From the NCBI RefSeq assembly GCF_040054535.1, contig NC_090780.1, positions 11,126,501-11,190,500 of the forward strand: DNA of 64,000 nt. Direction: 5' to 3'. Below are positions 26,101 to 38,989 of this stretch, in pieces. The translations under genes were made by a program, and so were the position numbers. The notes below the pieces were generated by a model, which searched no databases, was not told the origin of the DNA, and was given only the letters and a program-made list of their open reading frames with translations. The stretch's first letter is position 1. Each line of letters begins with the position of its first letter. This DNA is from Antennarius striatus. Taxonomy: Eukaryota; Chordata; Actinopteri; Lophiiformes; Antennariidae.

Positions 26101-28059
26101 GTATGGATAGAGATCATCTATTTTGGTTAAAATTCATTACAATATAAAACCTTCAAATATGGTATGTTTTTCATTTGCCATGAAGTGGCCACTCATTCAC
26201 ATGAGTTTACTTCAGTGAACACACATAGAGTGATAACGAGAAATGTCAAAGAGAGAAGGTACACTGGAGTTTTATTCATCTATAAAGGACATATTGCAGC
26301 ATTAACAACTTTGCTGCAGCAGCATATCAGTGACAGCAGATAAAAAGAGTAGATAATGTACCGAAAAATTTCCCAAAGCAGTGCTTAATAATTTGCTTGA
26401 ATGTAATTTATTTAAAACAGAAATACATGATTAAATAATGATACTGGGGGGAATATTCCCCAAGTGATATCAAGAGTAGACACAACTAACAAATAAGGAC
26501 AAATTTTGGAAAAATCACTTTTTTATAGTATGTTATATGATTTTCTTTGGCCATCTGCTCTGGATCTGGGAGATGCTGACTGAAATTATTAAATTTGCTG
26601 AACGTTGGGAGCTGATAACATAATTTGTATTTTTTCTGTATATTTGTATTTTTTCTGTCTATTTTTTTCTAGGTTTTCTATGTCTCAGCGATGCAGAAAA
26701 GATAGAAATAAAAATAGAAATAAATAGAAATTCTTTCAATTCCATTCAGAGTGACCATATATATTTTCATTTTCGGAAATGTTTATGTCTAACCAGAAAC
26801 TAGCAATACAGTCCTTGTGTCAAAACAGTGTTTGTCTGTTTGTTGTGTTAGAAGAGAAGACTTTGGAGATTGTCAGGTATCAAATGATGTTCTGCCTTGT
26901 CCTATATGTTGCTGATAAAATCTCCACTGTGTGAATATTGCAGGCATAACTATTTAAATGAAAACTTGTCTTGTAGGTTTAATGAAGGTTTGGATTAATT
27001 ATAAACATTTTCCAAAAAAATTTGCTTGCAAGTGCAACTTGAAGGTACTTTAAAAGTTTGTGGAAGTTTAGCGACTCCTGATTGGATGAGAGCTTTGTTA
27101 ATAGGCTGTGAGAGTGTTCACTCTGTAATGTAATGTTGAACAAAGAGCAGGCGAAGGGATGTTGAACATCTCCTTAGTCCAGCAAAGGAGTCACAGACAA
27201 CAAGGACATAAATCAGCATCCAGCTCTCTAAAAATGAGAACTGAGACTCAGATCCCAGATAAGGTTTCCTCAAATGTGATCGAGGCTGACGTGACAAACA
27301 ACCCCCAGGTAGTGATTTTTCCCAAGCAATTGAAAAGAGAGATGGCCGCTTAAAGCAGAACTTGTTTCCCATCTGAATGTTTAGTTGAAAACACCACTAA
27401 ACTTTGTGGGCATAATCTTGTGCAGAGGTCATAATGTTCCCACAAAGAACTTGTCTTTAACAATTCATTGGGGATTAGAGGGGATGTTTATTGTTTTATA
27501 GCATACATTACATACATTACAATGCTCCGTTGCATTCTTCGCCTGTCTTATTTGCAGTGCAGAAGACATGCCCACCCAAATGACACTGGCAAATTTGTAT
27601 ACAGCTACATGGCTAAATCCTAATGTTTTTAAGATTCTGATCAGAAAGCGTAAGTCCACATCCAAAATCAATAGAAATGTAAGGGTTGCATTGTAAAATG
27701 TGTAGAAGCTCATCTCAATCTGTACATCACTTAATTTCACTGGTATTCGTAGTCCACATTTACTATTCACCTCGCTCTTTTTGTCAACCCATTTTTGTCC
27801 ACACAACTGTAGTATAACCTCACTGTAGCTGGTTGCCACCCCACAAACAAACAATTACATAATGTCCAATGGAAAGCACGGGCACCGTGCCAACAAACAA
27901 AGAAACATCCTACCTCCTACATTGATCATAAATGTGTGGTTTTCAACTCTGCCAGAACAAACTGCTATACTGTGCACAGTACAGTAGGTTACGAGACTAT
28001 TTATAAATGTAGTGGCTATTTTGATTTTACTTGTCCTGTCTGTCAGTGATAACGAACGT
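26101..28059. other. No gene recognised
   Basis: AT-rich sequence between a SINE fragment and the RTE element. The longest frames (27159-27353 plus; 27465-27854 minus) show no known motif and are flanked by stops; no splice-supported exon was found. Confidence 0.5.
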
Positions 28060-30942
28060 TAGGGAAGATTTTCACTTGAAGAAGAAGTAGAGGAGGAGAG
28101 TGTGTTCGGAGGAAGAGAGAGAAGAGAAACAGAGTAGGGACGTTGAATGTAGGAACTATGACAGGAAAAAGTGGAGAGTTGGTTGACATGATGCAGAGGA
28201 GGAAGGTAGACATACTATGTGTCCAGGAGACCAGGTGGAAAGCTAGCAAGGCTAGAAGTTTAGGAGCAGGGTTCAAGTTGTTCTATAATGGTGTAGATTG
28301 GAAGAGAAATGAAGTAGGAGTTATCTTGAAGGAGGAGTTTGTTAGGAATGTCCTTGAGGTAAAAAGAGTGTCAGATAGAGTGATGAGTCTGAAGCTAGAA
28401 ATCGAAGGTGTGATGTTCAATGTTGTTAGTGGGTATGCTCCACAGGTAGGATGTGAGCTGGAGGAGAAGGAGAAATTCTGATTGGAATTTGATGAAGTGA
28501 TGCAGAGCATACCTAGAAGTGAGAGAGTTGTCATTGGTGCAGACTTCAATGGACATGTTGGTGCAGGAAACAGAGGTGATGAGGAGGTGATGGGTAGGTT
28601 TGGTATCCAGGAGAGGAACACAGAAGGACAGATGGTAGTTGCCTTTGCAAAAAGGATGGAAATGGCTATAGTGAATACTTTCTTCCAGAAGAGTCAGGAA
28701 CATAGGGTGACCTATAAGAGTGGTGGTAGGAGCAAACAGGTAGACTACATCTTGTGTAGATGGTGTAACCTGAAGGAGATCAGTGACTGCAAAGTAGTGG
28801 TAGGCGAGAGTGTAGCGAAACAGCATAGGATGGTGGTGTGCAGGATGACTCTGGTGGTGAGGAAGATGAAGAGGGCAAAGGCAGAGCAAAAGACGAAATG
28901 GTGGAAGCTAAAAAAGGAAGAGTGTTGCATGACTTTTAGGAATGAGTAAAGACAGGCTCTGGGTGGTCAGGAGGTGCTTCCAGATGACTGGACAACTGCA
29001 GCTAGTGTCATCAGGGAGACAGGTAGGAGAGTACTTGGTGTGTCATCTGGAAGGAAAGTAGATAAGGAGACTTGGTGGTGGAATGAGGAGGTACAGGAGT
29101 GTATACAGAGAAAGAGGTTAGCTAAGAAGAAGTGGGACACTGAGAGGACTGAGGAGGATAGACAAGAGTACAGGGAGATGCATCGTAAGGTGAAGGTAGA
29201 GGTAGCAAAGGCCAAACAAGTAATTGATGATGACTTGTATGCTAGGTTGGACAGTAAGGAGGGAGAGACTGATCTCTACCGGTTGGCAAGACAAAGAGAC
29301 AGAGATGGGAAGGATGTGCAGCAGGTTAGGGTGATTAAGGATAGGGACATAAGTCTATTAACAGGTGCCAGTAGTGTGATGGGAAGATGGAAAGAGTACT
29401 TTGAAGAGTTGATGAATGTAGAAAATGAGAGAGAACAAAAACTAGAAGAGGTGACTGTTGTGGACCAGGAAGTAGCAAAGATTAGTCAGGATGAAGTGAG
29501 GAGGGCACTGAAGAGGATGAAGAGTGGAAAGGCATTTGGTCTTGATGATATACCAGCAGAGGTTTGGAAGTGTCTAGGAGAGGTGGCAGTAGAGTTTTTG
29601 ACTGGGTTGTTCAACAGGATCTTAGATAGTGAGAAGATTCCTGAGGAATAGAGAAGTGTGCTGGTGCCCATTTTAAGAACAAGGGAGATGTACAGAGTTG
29701 TAGCAACTACAAAGGAATAAAGCTGATGAGCCATACAATGAAGTTATGGGAAAGAGTAGTGGAAGCTAGACTAAGGGCAGAAGTGGGCATTTGTGAGCAG
29801 CAGTATGGTTTCATGCCAAAAAAACACTACTACAGATGCAGTATTTGCTTTGAGGATGTTGATAGAGAAGTACAGAGAAGGCCAAACGGAGCTGCATTGT
29901 GTTTTTGTAGATCTGGAGAAAGCTTATGACAGGGTGCCCAGAGAGGAACTGTGGTATTGTATGAGGAAGTCTGGAGTGGCAGAGAAGTATGTGAGAGCGG
30001 TGCAGGACATGTATGAGGACTCTAAGACAGTGGTGAGGTGTGCTGTACGTGTGACAGAGGAGTTCAAGGTGGAGGTGGGACTGCATCAGGGATCAGCTCT
30101 GAGCCCTTTCTTGTTTGCTATGGTGATGGACAGGCTGACAGACGAGGTTAGACAGGAATCTCCATGGACTATGATGTTTGCAGATGACATTGTGATCTGC
30201 AGGTGGAGTTGTATCCTGGAAAGGAGAGGAATGAAGGTTAGCCGCAGTAAGACAGAATACACGTGTGTGAATGAGAGGGATCCAAGTGGAAGACTAAGGT
30301 TACAGGGAGAAGAGATCAAGAAGGTGGAGGATTTTAAGTACTTAGGCTCAACAGTCCAGAGCAATGGAGAGTGTGGAAAAGAGGTGTACAGAAGTGTGTA
30401 CAGTCAGGATGGTATGGGTGGAGGAAAGTGTCAGGTGTCATGTGTGATAGAAGAGTTTCAGCTAAAATGAAAGGAAAGGTATACAAAACTGTGGTGAGAC
30501 CAGTGATGTTGTTTAGTCTAGAGACAGTGTCACTGAGGAAAAGACAGGAGACAGAGCTGGAGGTAACAGAGATGAAGATGCTGAGGTTCTCTCTGGGAGT
30601 GACCAGGAAGGATAGGATCAGGAATGAGTACATCAGAGGGACAGCACATGTTAGAGGTTTTGGAGATAAAGTCAGAGAGGCCAGACTGAGATGGTTTGGA
30701 CATGTCCAGAGGAGAGATAGTGAATATATTGGTAGAAGGATGCTGAGTTTTGAACTGCCAGGCAGGAGGCCTAGAGGAAGACCAAAGAGGAGGTTTATGG
30801 ATGTAATGAGGGAGGATATGAAGGTAGTTGGTGTGAGAGAAGAGGATGCAGAAGACAGGGTTAGATGGAGGCAATTGATTTGCTGTGGCGACCCCTGAAA
30901 GGAAAAGCCGAAAGGAAAAGCCGAAAGGAAAAGAAGAAGAGG
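28060..30942 (+). mobile_element. RTE-type LINE, nearly complete copy
   Basis: APE-type endonuclease followed by reverse transcriptase, the compact layout of RTE elements. The 3' end is a short tandem repeat of GGAAAAGCCGAAA (about 30898-30935), typical of RTE tails. Codons stay in one frame over most of the length, so it is recent, but it is broken (see the pseudogene entry). The 5' boundary is approximate. Confidence 0.85.
28143..30898 (+). pseudogene. RTE polyprotein remnant (endonuclease plus RT)
   Basis: In order: an endonuclease starting MNVGTMTGKSGELVDMMQRR, with QETRWK, SGYAPQVG and IGADFNGHVGAGNRG; a linker rich in Lys/Arg/Glu; and an RT with GLDDIPAEVWK, motif A FVDLEKAYDRVP, GLHQGSALSPFLF and the catalytic FADDIVI. 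Damage: a Trp codon changed to TGA at 28480, another to TAG near 29649, frameshifts near 28940 and 29660-29800, and a deletion just after FADDIVIC. The older copy at 39300 still has the deleted segment (SESRKQFRGNLKKW). The C-terminal part (30440-30898) is in another frame. It cannot make an active enzyme. Confidence 0.85.
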
Positions 30943-33217
30943 GATGATTTCCACTGACCAATCAGTAGTTGGCATTGCCTCCATAATTGCCTCAAGTACT
31001 AGGTTTTCCAATGTAAATGGAAAACCTAGAACCTAGCACCCCCCACCCCCGTCTCCACCACACATATAGATACAATGCGATACTGTTGTTTTAAAAGTGA
31101 CATAGTTGGTTTGCTAACTTTATCAAAGGAAAAATAATGCTCACATGACTGAGTTATGATGACAGGTGCTCTTGGACCAAGCAAGTTGGAGGGAGTAATA
31201 TTGAAATATTAGCCTCAATGGAATTTGGTGTATCTTCATAAATAGGACAGTTATTTCCTGCTGTGACCTTGGAATTAGAGAATAAGTTAAAAATATTGTG
31301 CTTGACTAAAATACTTAGAAACAGATGGGTCTCGCAATGAAGAGTGTTCAACATGGAAACTGGTATAGACAGATACGGTGATGCAATAATGACCATACAA
31401 ATGAAAATACAAAAGACCATCCTGACAATGATTCCCATTTGACATCGATATGTATAAATAGTACATCAGTGATTTTAAATTCAAGTTGCTGTGTTGTGAC
31501 AGTGATTGTGATGTAAGTATGGAGGCATCCTGTTATGGGTTTGCCCAGGCAGCTGAGGGTCACTGCAGTAAGAAAAACAAACCAGTGTGTTGGTACAGCT
31601 GCCCTGTGGTTTCCTTGCACACATATAGATATAAACCAGCAGTCACTCTCTTGTTCCTAACCTGAAGCATGTGTGTGGCGGAGGAAGGTTCTGAAATCAC
31701 ATGAAGAGCTAAATCGTGTTAGCGTGACTAACACAAGGTTTGTGTGAATGCTGCCAACTAAACCAAACTCTGAAAGTCTTTCTTCACTTAAATGTTCCTG
31801 TTCTATAGGACAGTTTTCAAGATTGTATTACAATCGCTAACCTTTTCTCTCTTGGACATGTTTTTCACATTTTACAATAAGCCTGTGAATGATTAAAAAA
31901 AAATAGAATGTTTTGTTCGGAAGATTTGCTTGAAGTTTCTGGTCACTTACATTTAAACTCAAAACATAAGTGGTACACAATACAAATAAACTCAAATTTA
32001 TAATTCTGAGTTCATTTTGATTTGGCAGTGGTGTGGTTACTGGTGGTTATGGAAAGCGTGTTTGAACAAAGAATGCTGGCGCTCATTTGAAAAGATTGCT
32101 CAGCAACAGAACTACTGACTGACATGTCTGCACTCCTCCTGGTAGGCTCTATTATTCAAATATTGCTCTTGTTCATTACAAAATATTTTCATAGTAACAC
32201 TTATAGTTACAGGATACAGTGGCAGTAATTTCCGTTGCCGAGTAGACGTCTGCTCAGGTTGATGTATGGGGTAATTGTGTGAGCTCATTAGTTTACTATG
32301 TGCCAATAAGATTTGAAAGGTAGGAGATGTCAAGACGAGATGGAACGGCCATTTGATATGTCAGTCAAGTAGAAACAAAAAGTGTGAATGGCCATATTAA
32401 CACATCATGAGTGTGTAAAGCAAGATACCTCATAACAGCCTGTAATGTGGACTGATGTAGAAATTCTAGGGGTTGCTTATTGCATGTTAGTCCTATTAGA
32501 ATATACATGAACCAGCATTAAAGAGATACATACATTATACATCTAAGTATGTTTCTTAATTAAAAGCTATATATCTTCAAAAGTGTGAAACAACATTTTT
32601 GACAAGAAATAAATTCAGTAGTTCCTTTACTTTAAAGGCAGCAGCTTCAGTAACTGCTCCAGCATATGGACATAGTTAAAGGTACTGTTACAGGGACAAA
32701 AGCCAAAACCACAGAGAATCCATAAGACATGTTTGCCTCTGGTCTCTGGCACTTAGTAGAGAGCAGCATACTACTGTAACATCTGCAGCTGAATCCGTTA
32801 ATAGAAAATGATTGACACTCATCCAAACAGTATGTCTGCACACTAACTTTAGGGGATATGCCATCTGACTGTGCACTTGATTCTCTGTGTTTTAATGAGA
32901 TGCTTGATGATTAATATATGTTAAAATTCAGTGAAAAAGAGCCTTGACGGTGTCAGAGCCTGAAGATTGTCCTCAAATTCCTTAAAAATCACAATGCGTG
33001 TCCTGGGCCAACTCTAGTTTTAGCTGTTAGGACTAATTCTCATCATTTGCTTATCCTGGGTCAATTTACTTGACGTGGGATGAAGCACTCACGTCAGTTC
33101 CCAGTTCTCAGGTCATTTCTTGTCAAACTGAGTTTGAATCACTGCTTGATTTCATCACCTCATGTAAGGCAAATAGTCAACTTGAATGGAATAAATACGT
33201 GGATTTTTAAATTTTGT
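30943..33217. other. No gene recognised
   Basis: Ordinary AT-rich non-coding sequence with a short C-rich patch at 31040. No frame shows a protein family and no repeat boundary was found. Confidence 0.5.
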
Positions 33218-33645
33218 TTACGTCCGCGAAGCGGTGATGTATTGTAATTGTTAGTGTTTGTGTGTTCGTCCGTCAGTCCGTTCGTCCGTCCACCAAATAT
33301 ATTCACAACCTTTGCAGATAGAAAGATGAAAGAAAAAGCACATTACTCAGGTGGCAAAGGGGATTAAAATGTCATGATGACCTTGACCTTGAGAAAACTA
33401 GGTCAAGGTTACATTTCAACTTTTACACTCATCGCGGATTTTTGGAAGGCAGTCACGTACGCACATTCTATTGGCTGATGGCATTCAGAAGTGCGCTTCG
33501 TTCTGTGCGTGTCGGACTTCACAAAACAAAAAGCAAATTTTCAGGAAGCCAGAGGCACAAGAATTTGTAGGTCAGGGTAAAATGTTGAATTCAGGGATGT
33601 TGCGGGATGTTGAAGTCTCTGACTGCCTTGTGTTAATGTGTGTTT
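33218..33645 (+). repeat. Unclassified interspersed repeat, copy 1 (chimeric)
   Basis: Shares with 34385-34790 (reverse) and 61245-61625 the string GAAGCGGTGATGTATTGTA-like start, GTCCGTCCACCAAATAT, AGATAGAAAGATGAAA, GGCAAAGGGGAT, tandem TGACCTTGACCTTGA (33378-33392) and GTCAGGGTAAAAT, then CGGGATGT. Between about 33430 and 33560 it instead holds a segment resembling the inside of the MITE at 25499, so this copy is a composite. Confidence 0.75.
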
Positions 33646-34054
33646 ACCTTACAACAATGTAATGTGAGCACAAGCTCCAGTTCTAGGTCACATATTGGAT
33701 GACTTACGTCAGGCATGGACATGTGCTCCTCCTGTTTAATAGAATGAGGCCATTCTAACAGCCCATTGGTGGTATATAATACATATTAAATAACCTGTCA
33801 GTCAGCCTAACTCATTTCAACACATATCTGTATGAGTATGTTGCATGTCATGGAAACTTTAACATTGAAATTGCTTCCCTTACAGTGTAGAGAACGGAAA
33901 AAGAAAACTGCACTTTACGTTTTGATTTTAACAGTTACTTTCAGAGTCACCTTTATTCAATAAATTAACAGTGGCACCAACAACTCTCTATTTTAGACAG
34001 GTATCATGTACAGTATTAGTTTGACTTGACATAAGGTTATAAAAAATTTTCTCC

Positions 34055-34330
34055 TTGTGTCTGCGTGGGTTCTCCTCAGGTTCTCTGGTTTCCATCCAAA
34101 CATGGATGTAGTTGAATTGGATATTCTAAATTGTCCGTAGGTGTGAATGTGAACGTTTTTTCATCTATGTATGGCCCTTCAATGAGCAGGTGACTTTTCC
34201 AGGGTGAACCCCGTCCCTCGCCTGTAGCCACCTGTGATAGGCTTGAGCAGAACCCGTGACCCGTATATCAGAGACACGACTGAAAACGAGACTTACAGTT
34301 GTCTCATCTTCAAGAAAATGAATGAATGAA
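34055..34330 (+). repeat. SINE fragment, body to tail
   Basis: TGTCTGCGTGGGTTCTC, TCCGTAGGTGTGAATGTGAA, AGGGTGAACCCCGTCCCTCG and a GAATGAATGAA tail follow the SINE order. The tRNA-like head is missing. Confidence 0.75.
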
Positions 34331-34384
34331 CAACAACGACAACATTAAGTGGGACCTAGGCAGTCACAGACTGCAAAATCTCAC

Positions 34385-34790
34385 GACAGCCCTGAATTCA
34401 AAATTTTCCCTTACCTACTTGCATAGGTCAAAGATCAGAGCTAGTGCTCTGACCTACTTTCATAGATCAAAGCACTAGCTTTGATCTATGGTCTTACTCA
34501 CAGTGGCCTTCTCTCTCGTCTTTCTATCTTATCTGGTTCTTAAGTGTACAAAAGTTGAAATTTGACCTTGACCTGGTTTTATCAAGGTCAAGGTCATCAT
34601 CTCACTCTCATCCCCTTTGCCACCCAAGTAGTGTGTTTTTTGTTTCATCTTTCTATCTGCAACGGTTGTGAAGATATTTGGTGGACAAACTAATGAACGG
34701 ATGGACGAACACTGACAATTACAATACATCACTGCTTTAAAGCGGAATGTAAAAACCTCACGGCATATAAATATTTGCACACCCACCAAA
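34385..34790 (-). repeat. Unclassified interspersed repeat, copy 2 (reverse)
   Basis: Reverse copy of the family at 33218 and 61245. Contains TCAAGGTCAAGGTCA (34582-34596) opposite TGACCTTGACC (34563-34573), and palindromes such as CATAGATCAAAG/CTTTGATCTATG (34461-34490). The minus-strand frame across it is not a gene. Confidence 0.8.
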
Positions 34791-34794
34791 CAGT

Positions 34795-34860
34795 CAAAGC
34801 TGAAGAAGCCTCTTTGAGGAGAGATGAAATGTCTTTTCTTTATTCTACAATCTTGGGTTC
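34795..34860. repeat. Fragment of the fold-back element
   Basis: GAAGAAGCCTCTTTGAGGAG and AGATGAAATGTCTT match the centre of the fold-back element found at 10077 and 58747. Only a core fragment remains. Confidence 0.5.
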
Positions 34861-35977
34861 AGTATCTGTCCTGTAATAGAGACTAAACACAATGGTATTC
34901 TTAACTGTTCCACTGGCCCAGTTTGAGGTATTTGGAGACCAGCACTAAAAATATTGTTTCTTTTTTTGGTGCTTATCATAGCTTATTGGGCAATTATCCT
35001 ATCTTTACCTTGTCATATGATACTCTGAGAGGTTTTCATCAGAGTCAAAATATGGAGAGAATGAGTGTAGCTTGATCCAGACCATGAAAACATGTCTGTG
35101 GGGTATATAAATCAATGCTGTCCGTCAGAAATGTGATGTAACAGATGTACAGTATTGTGGCAGATTCCTCAAAGCTTTGAACTGTTTGACCCTTGATTGT
35201 TTTCTCTAAAGTTTACATATGTATGTATAATATATACTATACACAATATAAACTTAATGACATATGTTTTTCTTCATTTAAAGTGAACTGTTTACTTACA
35301 CTTGATTTAAATTTATACCCTAGCTTACTTTAAAATGAAAAACTTATACATATTTGTGAAATGTTTTGATGTTTCTGCAAAACAAGAATTTGAATTTAAA
35401 TGAATAAATATATTGCATACACCAAGGAAGAATTTAAAATATGACTGGAGTGTTAATAGAAAGTTGAATCGTATGAAAGCACAATATTCTGTGATCAGAG
35501 AAGAGCATATGATCAGTATTTTTCAATAACAGATCTGCTGTAGTTTGAATGAAGGAAAGAAGTTTATGACAACATCATCTGTGATTTTTTTTTTTCTTCA
35601 GAATGCAAGTTAAAACATGCTTCCTGAGGGAGCTGTGGAATCTTCTTTGATGTTGTGGGTTGATTAAATCTTAACATGAAAATTAAATTTAAAGCTCTCT
35701 CTCTTTTGGAGTAAATTGTTACTGTAATCTCCAGTGAAATCTCAAGGCCCGTCACATATGGTGTGCATTTACTTTCCCCTGTTTACTCTTGCTTCACTGA
35801 GATGTTTCACATGTTAGGCTGTATCAAAGCAAATACAGCCCCCCCATTTGCAGGGTCACAGGGGGCTGGAGCCAGTTGCAACTTACCTCAGTAAACATGT
35901 AGGGCAACATACAAATGAACAACATTCAAACTCACACCAATGGCCCATTTAGAGTTCAACATGGCTTATTGTTGTTG

Positions 35978-36028
<51 letters not shown>

Positions 36029-38989
36029 ATGATAATGACAATGATGATAATGACGATGATTACTATGATGTTTTTCAACTTTTTGAGTGGGAGAAAGCTG
36101 GAGAAATTGGTAGGAACAGAATGAACACATGCAACCCCAAAGTTTTATTGAACGGGAAAAGAACTTTGTGGTATTAAAAAATAAATGAACAAAATCATTT
36201 TTTTGGTTGTTTCAGAATTAGTCATATTAAGGCATTTAATTTTAGGTACTTTCACCAGAATGATCGCTGGGAGTCTTCTGATGTTACAATATGATATTTG
36301 TGGTAAGATAGGTTTCAGATATGAATTTAAGAACTGATGGAAACAATAAAACCAAGTGTTTCTACAAAATACAATTTGCAGTAATATTTCTTTGCATTAC
36401 TTTGTATGAATTTCTCCTAAATATATTTTTGTATCTTTTTAAAATCAGAATTTTAAATTCATTGTAGAACTACAAATATTAAATAGGAAAGTAAACTCAG
36501 TGAACATGAACATTGAATAAGGGCTACCATGTCATTTTACTGTAATCTTGTGACAAGGTTATGTGCAAGTGTGATTTAGATAAATTTACATTTTTGTCAA
36601 CAAAGTGCAATCCATACAATTGCCAGCATCTCCACAAAATTTCCAATAACTACCTAAAATAAATACTTTCTAAACACTTTCATGATCATGGTGCTAAAAA
36701 GCGTAACACTAGCTCCGGGTTTCAGACCATTATCATAATTTTATTCAACTGGATGATGAAATGAAATTATACTTATTTTAAGTACTACTGACACATGAAT
36801 TTAATTTACTAAATTGCAGATGTTCTCTGGACTGGTCTGAATCTGATATTTAGTTTTCCTCTACCTGTCAAATCCAACTTTAATGCTTGTTGCTATTTAT
36901 ATCCACTATACCATTGTGCCGCTTAAGATAAAACTATAGTAGTTTGAACATACCTCCTTGATTCCTCTAAGGAATAGTTTAACATTTTGTGAAATATGCT
37001 TCTCTGTTCTGCTGCAGGAGTTACATGTCGATATATACTCATTTCTGTACATTAAGATATGACAGAAGTCAGTATGTAATAAAAATTACAACTATGAGTG
37101 CACGCAGCCTATATATCTCAGTACAGACAGCCTCTTCTTGGATTATCTATGTCTATAATTCTAGTAAGTAGATTGAATTACAGTCTAGATTGATTCATAG
37201 TCTATGAATCCTATACTGCATCAGCTGAATTGATCTCTAATCTAGTCAACATATATGAACTCTAGAAATAAAAATACATAATAATAAAAAAACAGATGGG
37301 ATGCAGTTCATTTCAAATTACTTAACAGATTATAACATTATCAATACCATAGTCCACTAAACTGAGGGAAAGTTTAAAATGCTTGTTTCTATTTTGTTTT
37401 TCCACAACACTGGTGGAGGAAAAGTGAACAAACATCGCTGTGATTTGATTTAGGTTTTCCACATCGCTTCTTGTTTTGGTTTTCTGCCTGTAACTTATCA
37501 CTACATCACTTGAGGAAATGAGAGTTAGTCACAGGCTGTTGTTATGTTTATAGATTGGAATAAGATAGGAGAACATAGAGGAAACTATAGTTTACATATT
37601 GACCGTGAAGGTTTCAGTTTATTTGAATCACATCCAGAGTGGCCTGCTGCGCTCACTAAGATTCATGTTTCTATAAACATTTTACGTATGTAGATTCATG
37701 GATGAGTTTACTTCCTTATTCCACAAGTGTTCGGGTTGGTTGAACAACAATATACTGATGCCAAGAGACAAATGAGAAGGATTTGTACCTTACAAGGTGT
37801 TTGAATAGTTCAGATGAAAATAATCAGCTGTACTTTTTAAAACACAGTACACTATTTATTTATGTATTTATTTATCTTCAAATTTTTATTTTCCAGCTAA
37901 AAACAATGAATCTCTGTCTGTATGTCCTTCACAGCTGATGAGTGCCGTCCTTGGGGACGTTGAGACGTGCACTATTCAGGGTTAGGATTGCAGGGCTGAA
38001 CTCTGTGTGAGATACACAAACAGAGACAAGGGATATACTGCATAATAAAAAAAAGACTTAATTATAGAAAAGTATTTTCTCACTGCACGCTCTAAAAATA
38101 GAGAAACAGACAAAACTTCTTACATCAAATGGCAGCCATACTGTATGCACCCAGTTCATGCCTGAGTAGCAGCTGGAAAATCCATTCATTAGATAGCATG
38201 ATCAATTTACCAATTTAAAAGAAAGCCACTATAAAAAAAAAACCCCAAACACATCAGTCTGTATTAGCTGAAACATCCCTAAAGACACTTGGGAATAGTT
38301 TTCTAAATGTTTTCATCACTACTGTGGTATCAATACTGCAATTCCTACACCACTGGTGTTCATGGAAACCTAACATTACACTGTTATCTCAACTATTTTC
38401 ATCTTTTGTTTACTTTCATAGCAATGTTTGAGAGAAAATAAGCTAATTGGGCAATGAAGCAAAATAATTTCAATTCTTCTTCTTCTCTCAAACTGACACA
38501 AAGATACATTTTCTAGTGATTATATTAAGTGCATAGTATTCCAGTGGTAAAATATTTCCGTATTACACTTTAAATGTTTTTTTTTACTGTAAATACTCAT
38601 TCTCAGGATGCAGGAAAGGCTTCTTATAGACAGTGATTAAATGTCTCTACATGACTTTGTACTCCACTGCTTTCCTGTGCAGAAAAGAAAGAACGTATAT
38701 TGTTAATTGATACTGCACTAATAATAAAAAAAGAAGAAAGCAGGAAATCCAAAGCATTACTGGGCCGTCATACATGTCAGCACATATGCTAAGATAAACA
38801 ACTAATCCACTTACAGTAATCGCCTGATTGTGATGAAAGGTGACTGACAGCTAATCTGTATTTTATTTTTCTTGAAAACAAATGTCAGATGTCTGCTTTA
38901 GATAAACTATGATTGACCATAATTGGACAATGATATTGAGATGAATTGGTTCTGAAAATATTTGCCAAAGTGAAGAAAGAATTGTATAG
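34861..38989. other. No gene recognised
   Basis: AT-rich, non-coding. The only marked structure is the compound trinucleotide repeat at 35962-36062. Confidence 0.5.
35962..36062. repeat. Compound trinucleotide repeat (GTT)n(GCT)n(GAT)n
   Basis: About five GTT, then eleven or so GCT/CTG, then ATG/ATAATG units. The frame through it reads poly-Leu then poly-Met and is an artefact. Confidence 0.93.

Noticed and set aside
35915..36124. Poly-Leu/poly-Met peptide
   Set aside because: Translation of a compound trinucleotide repeat without any flanking coding sequence.
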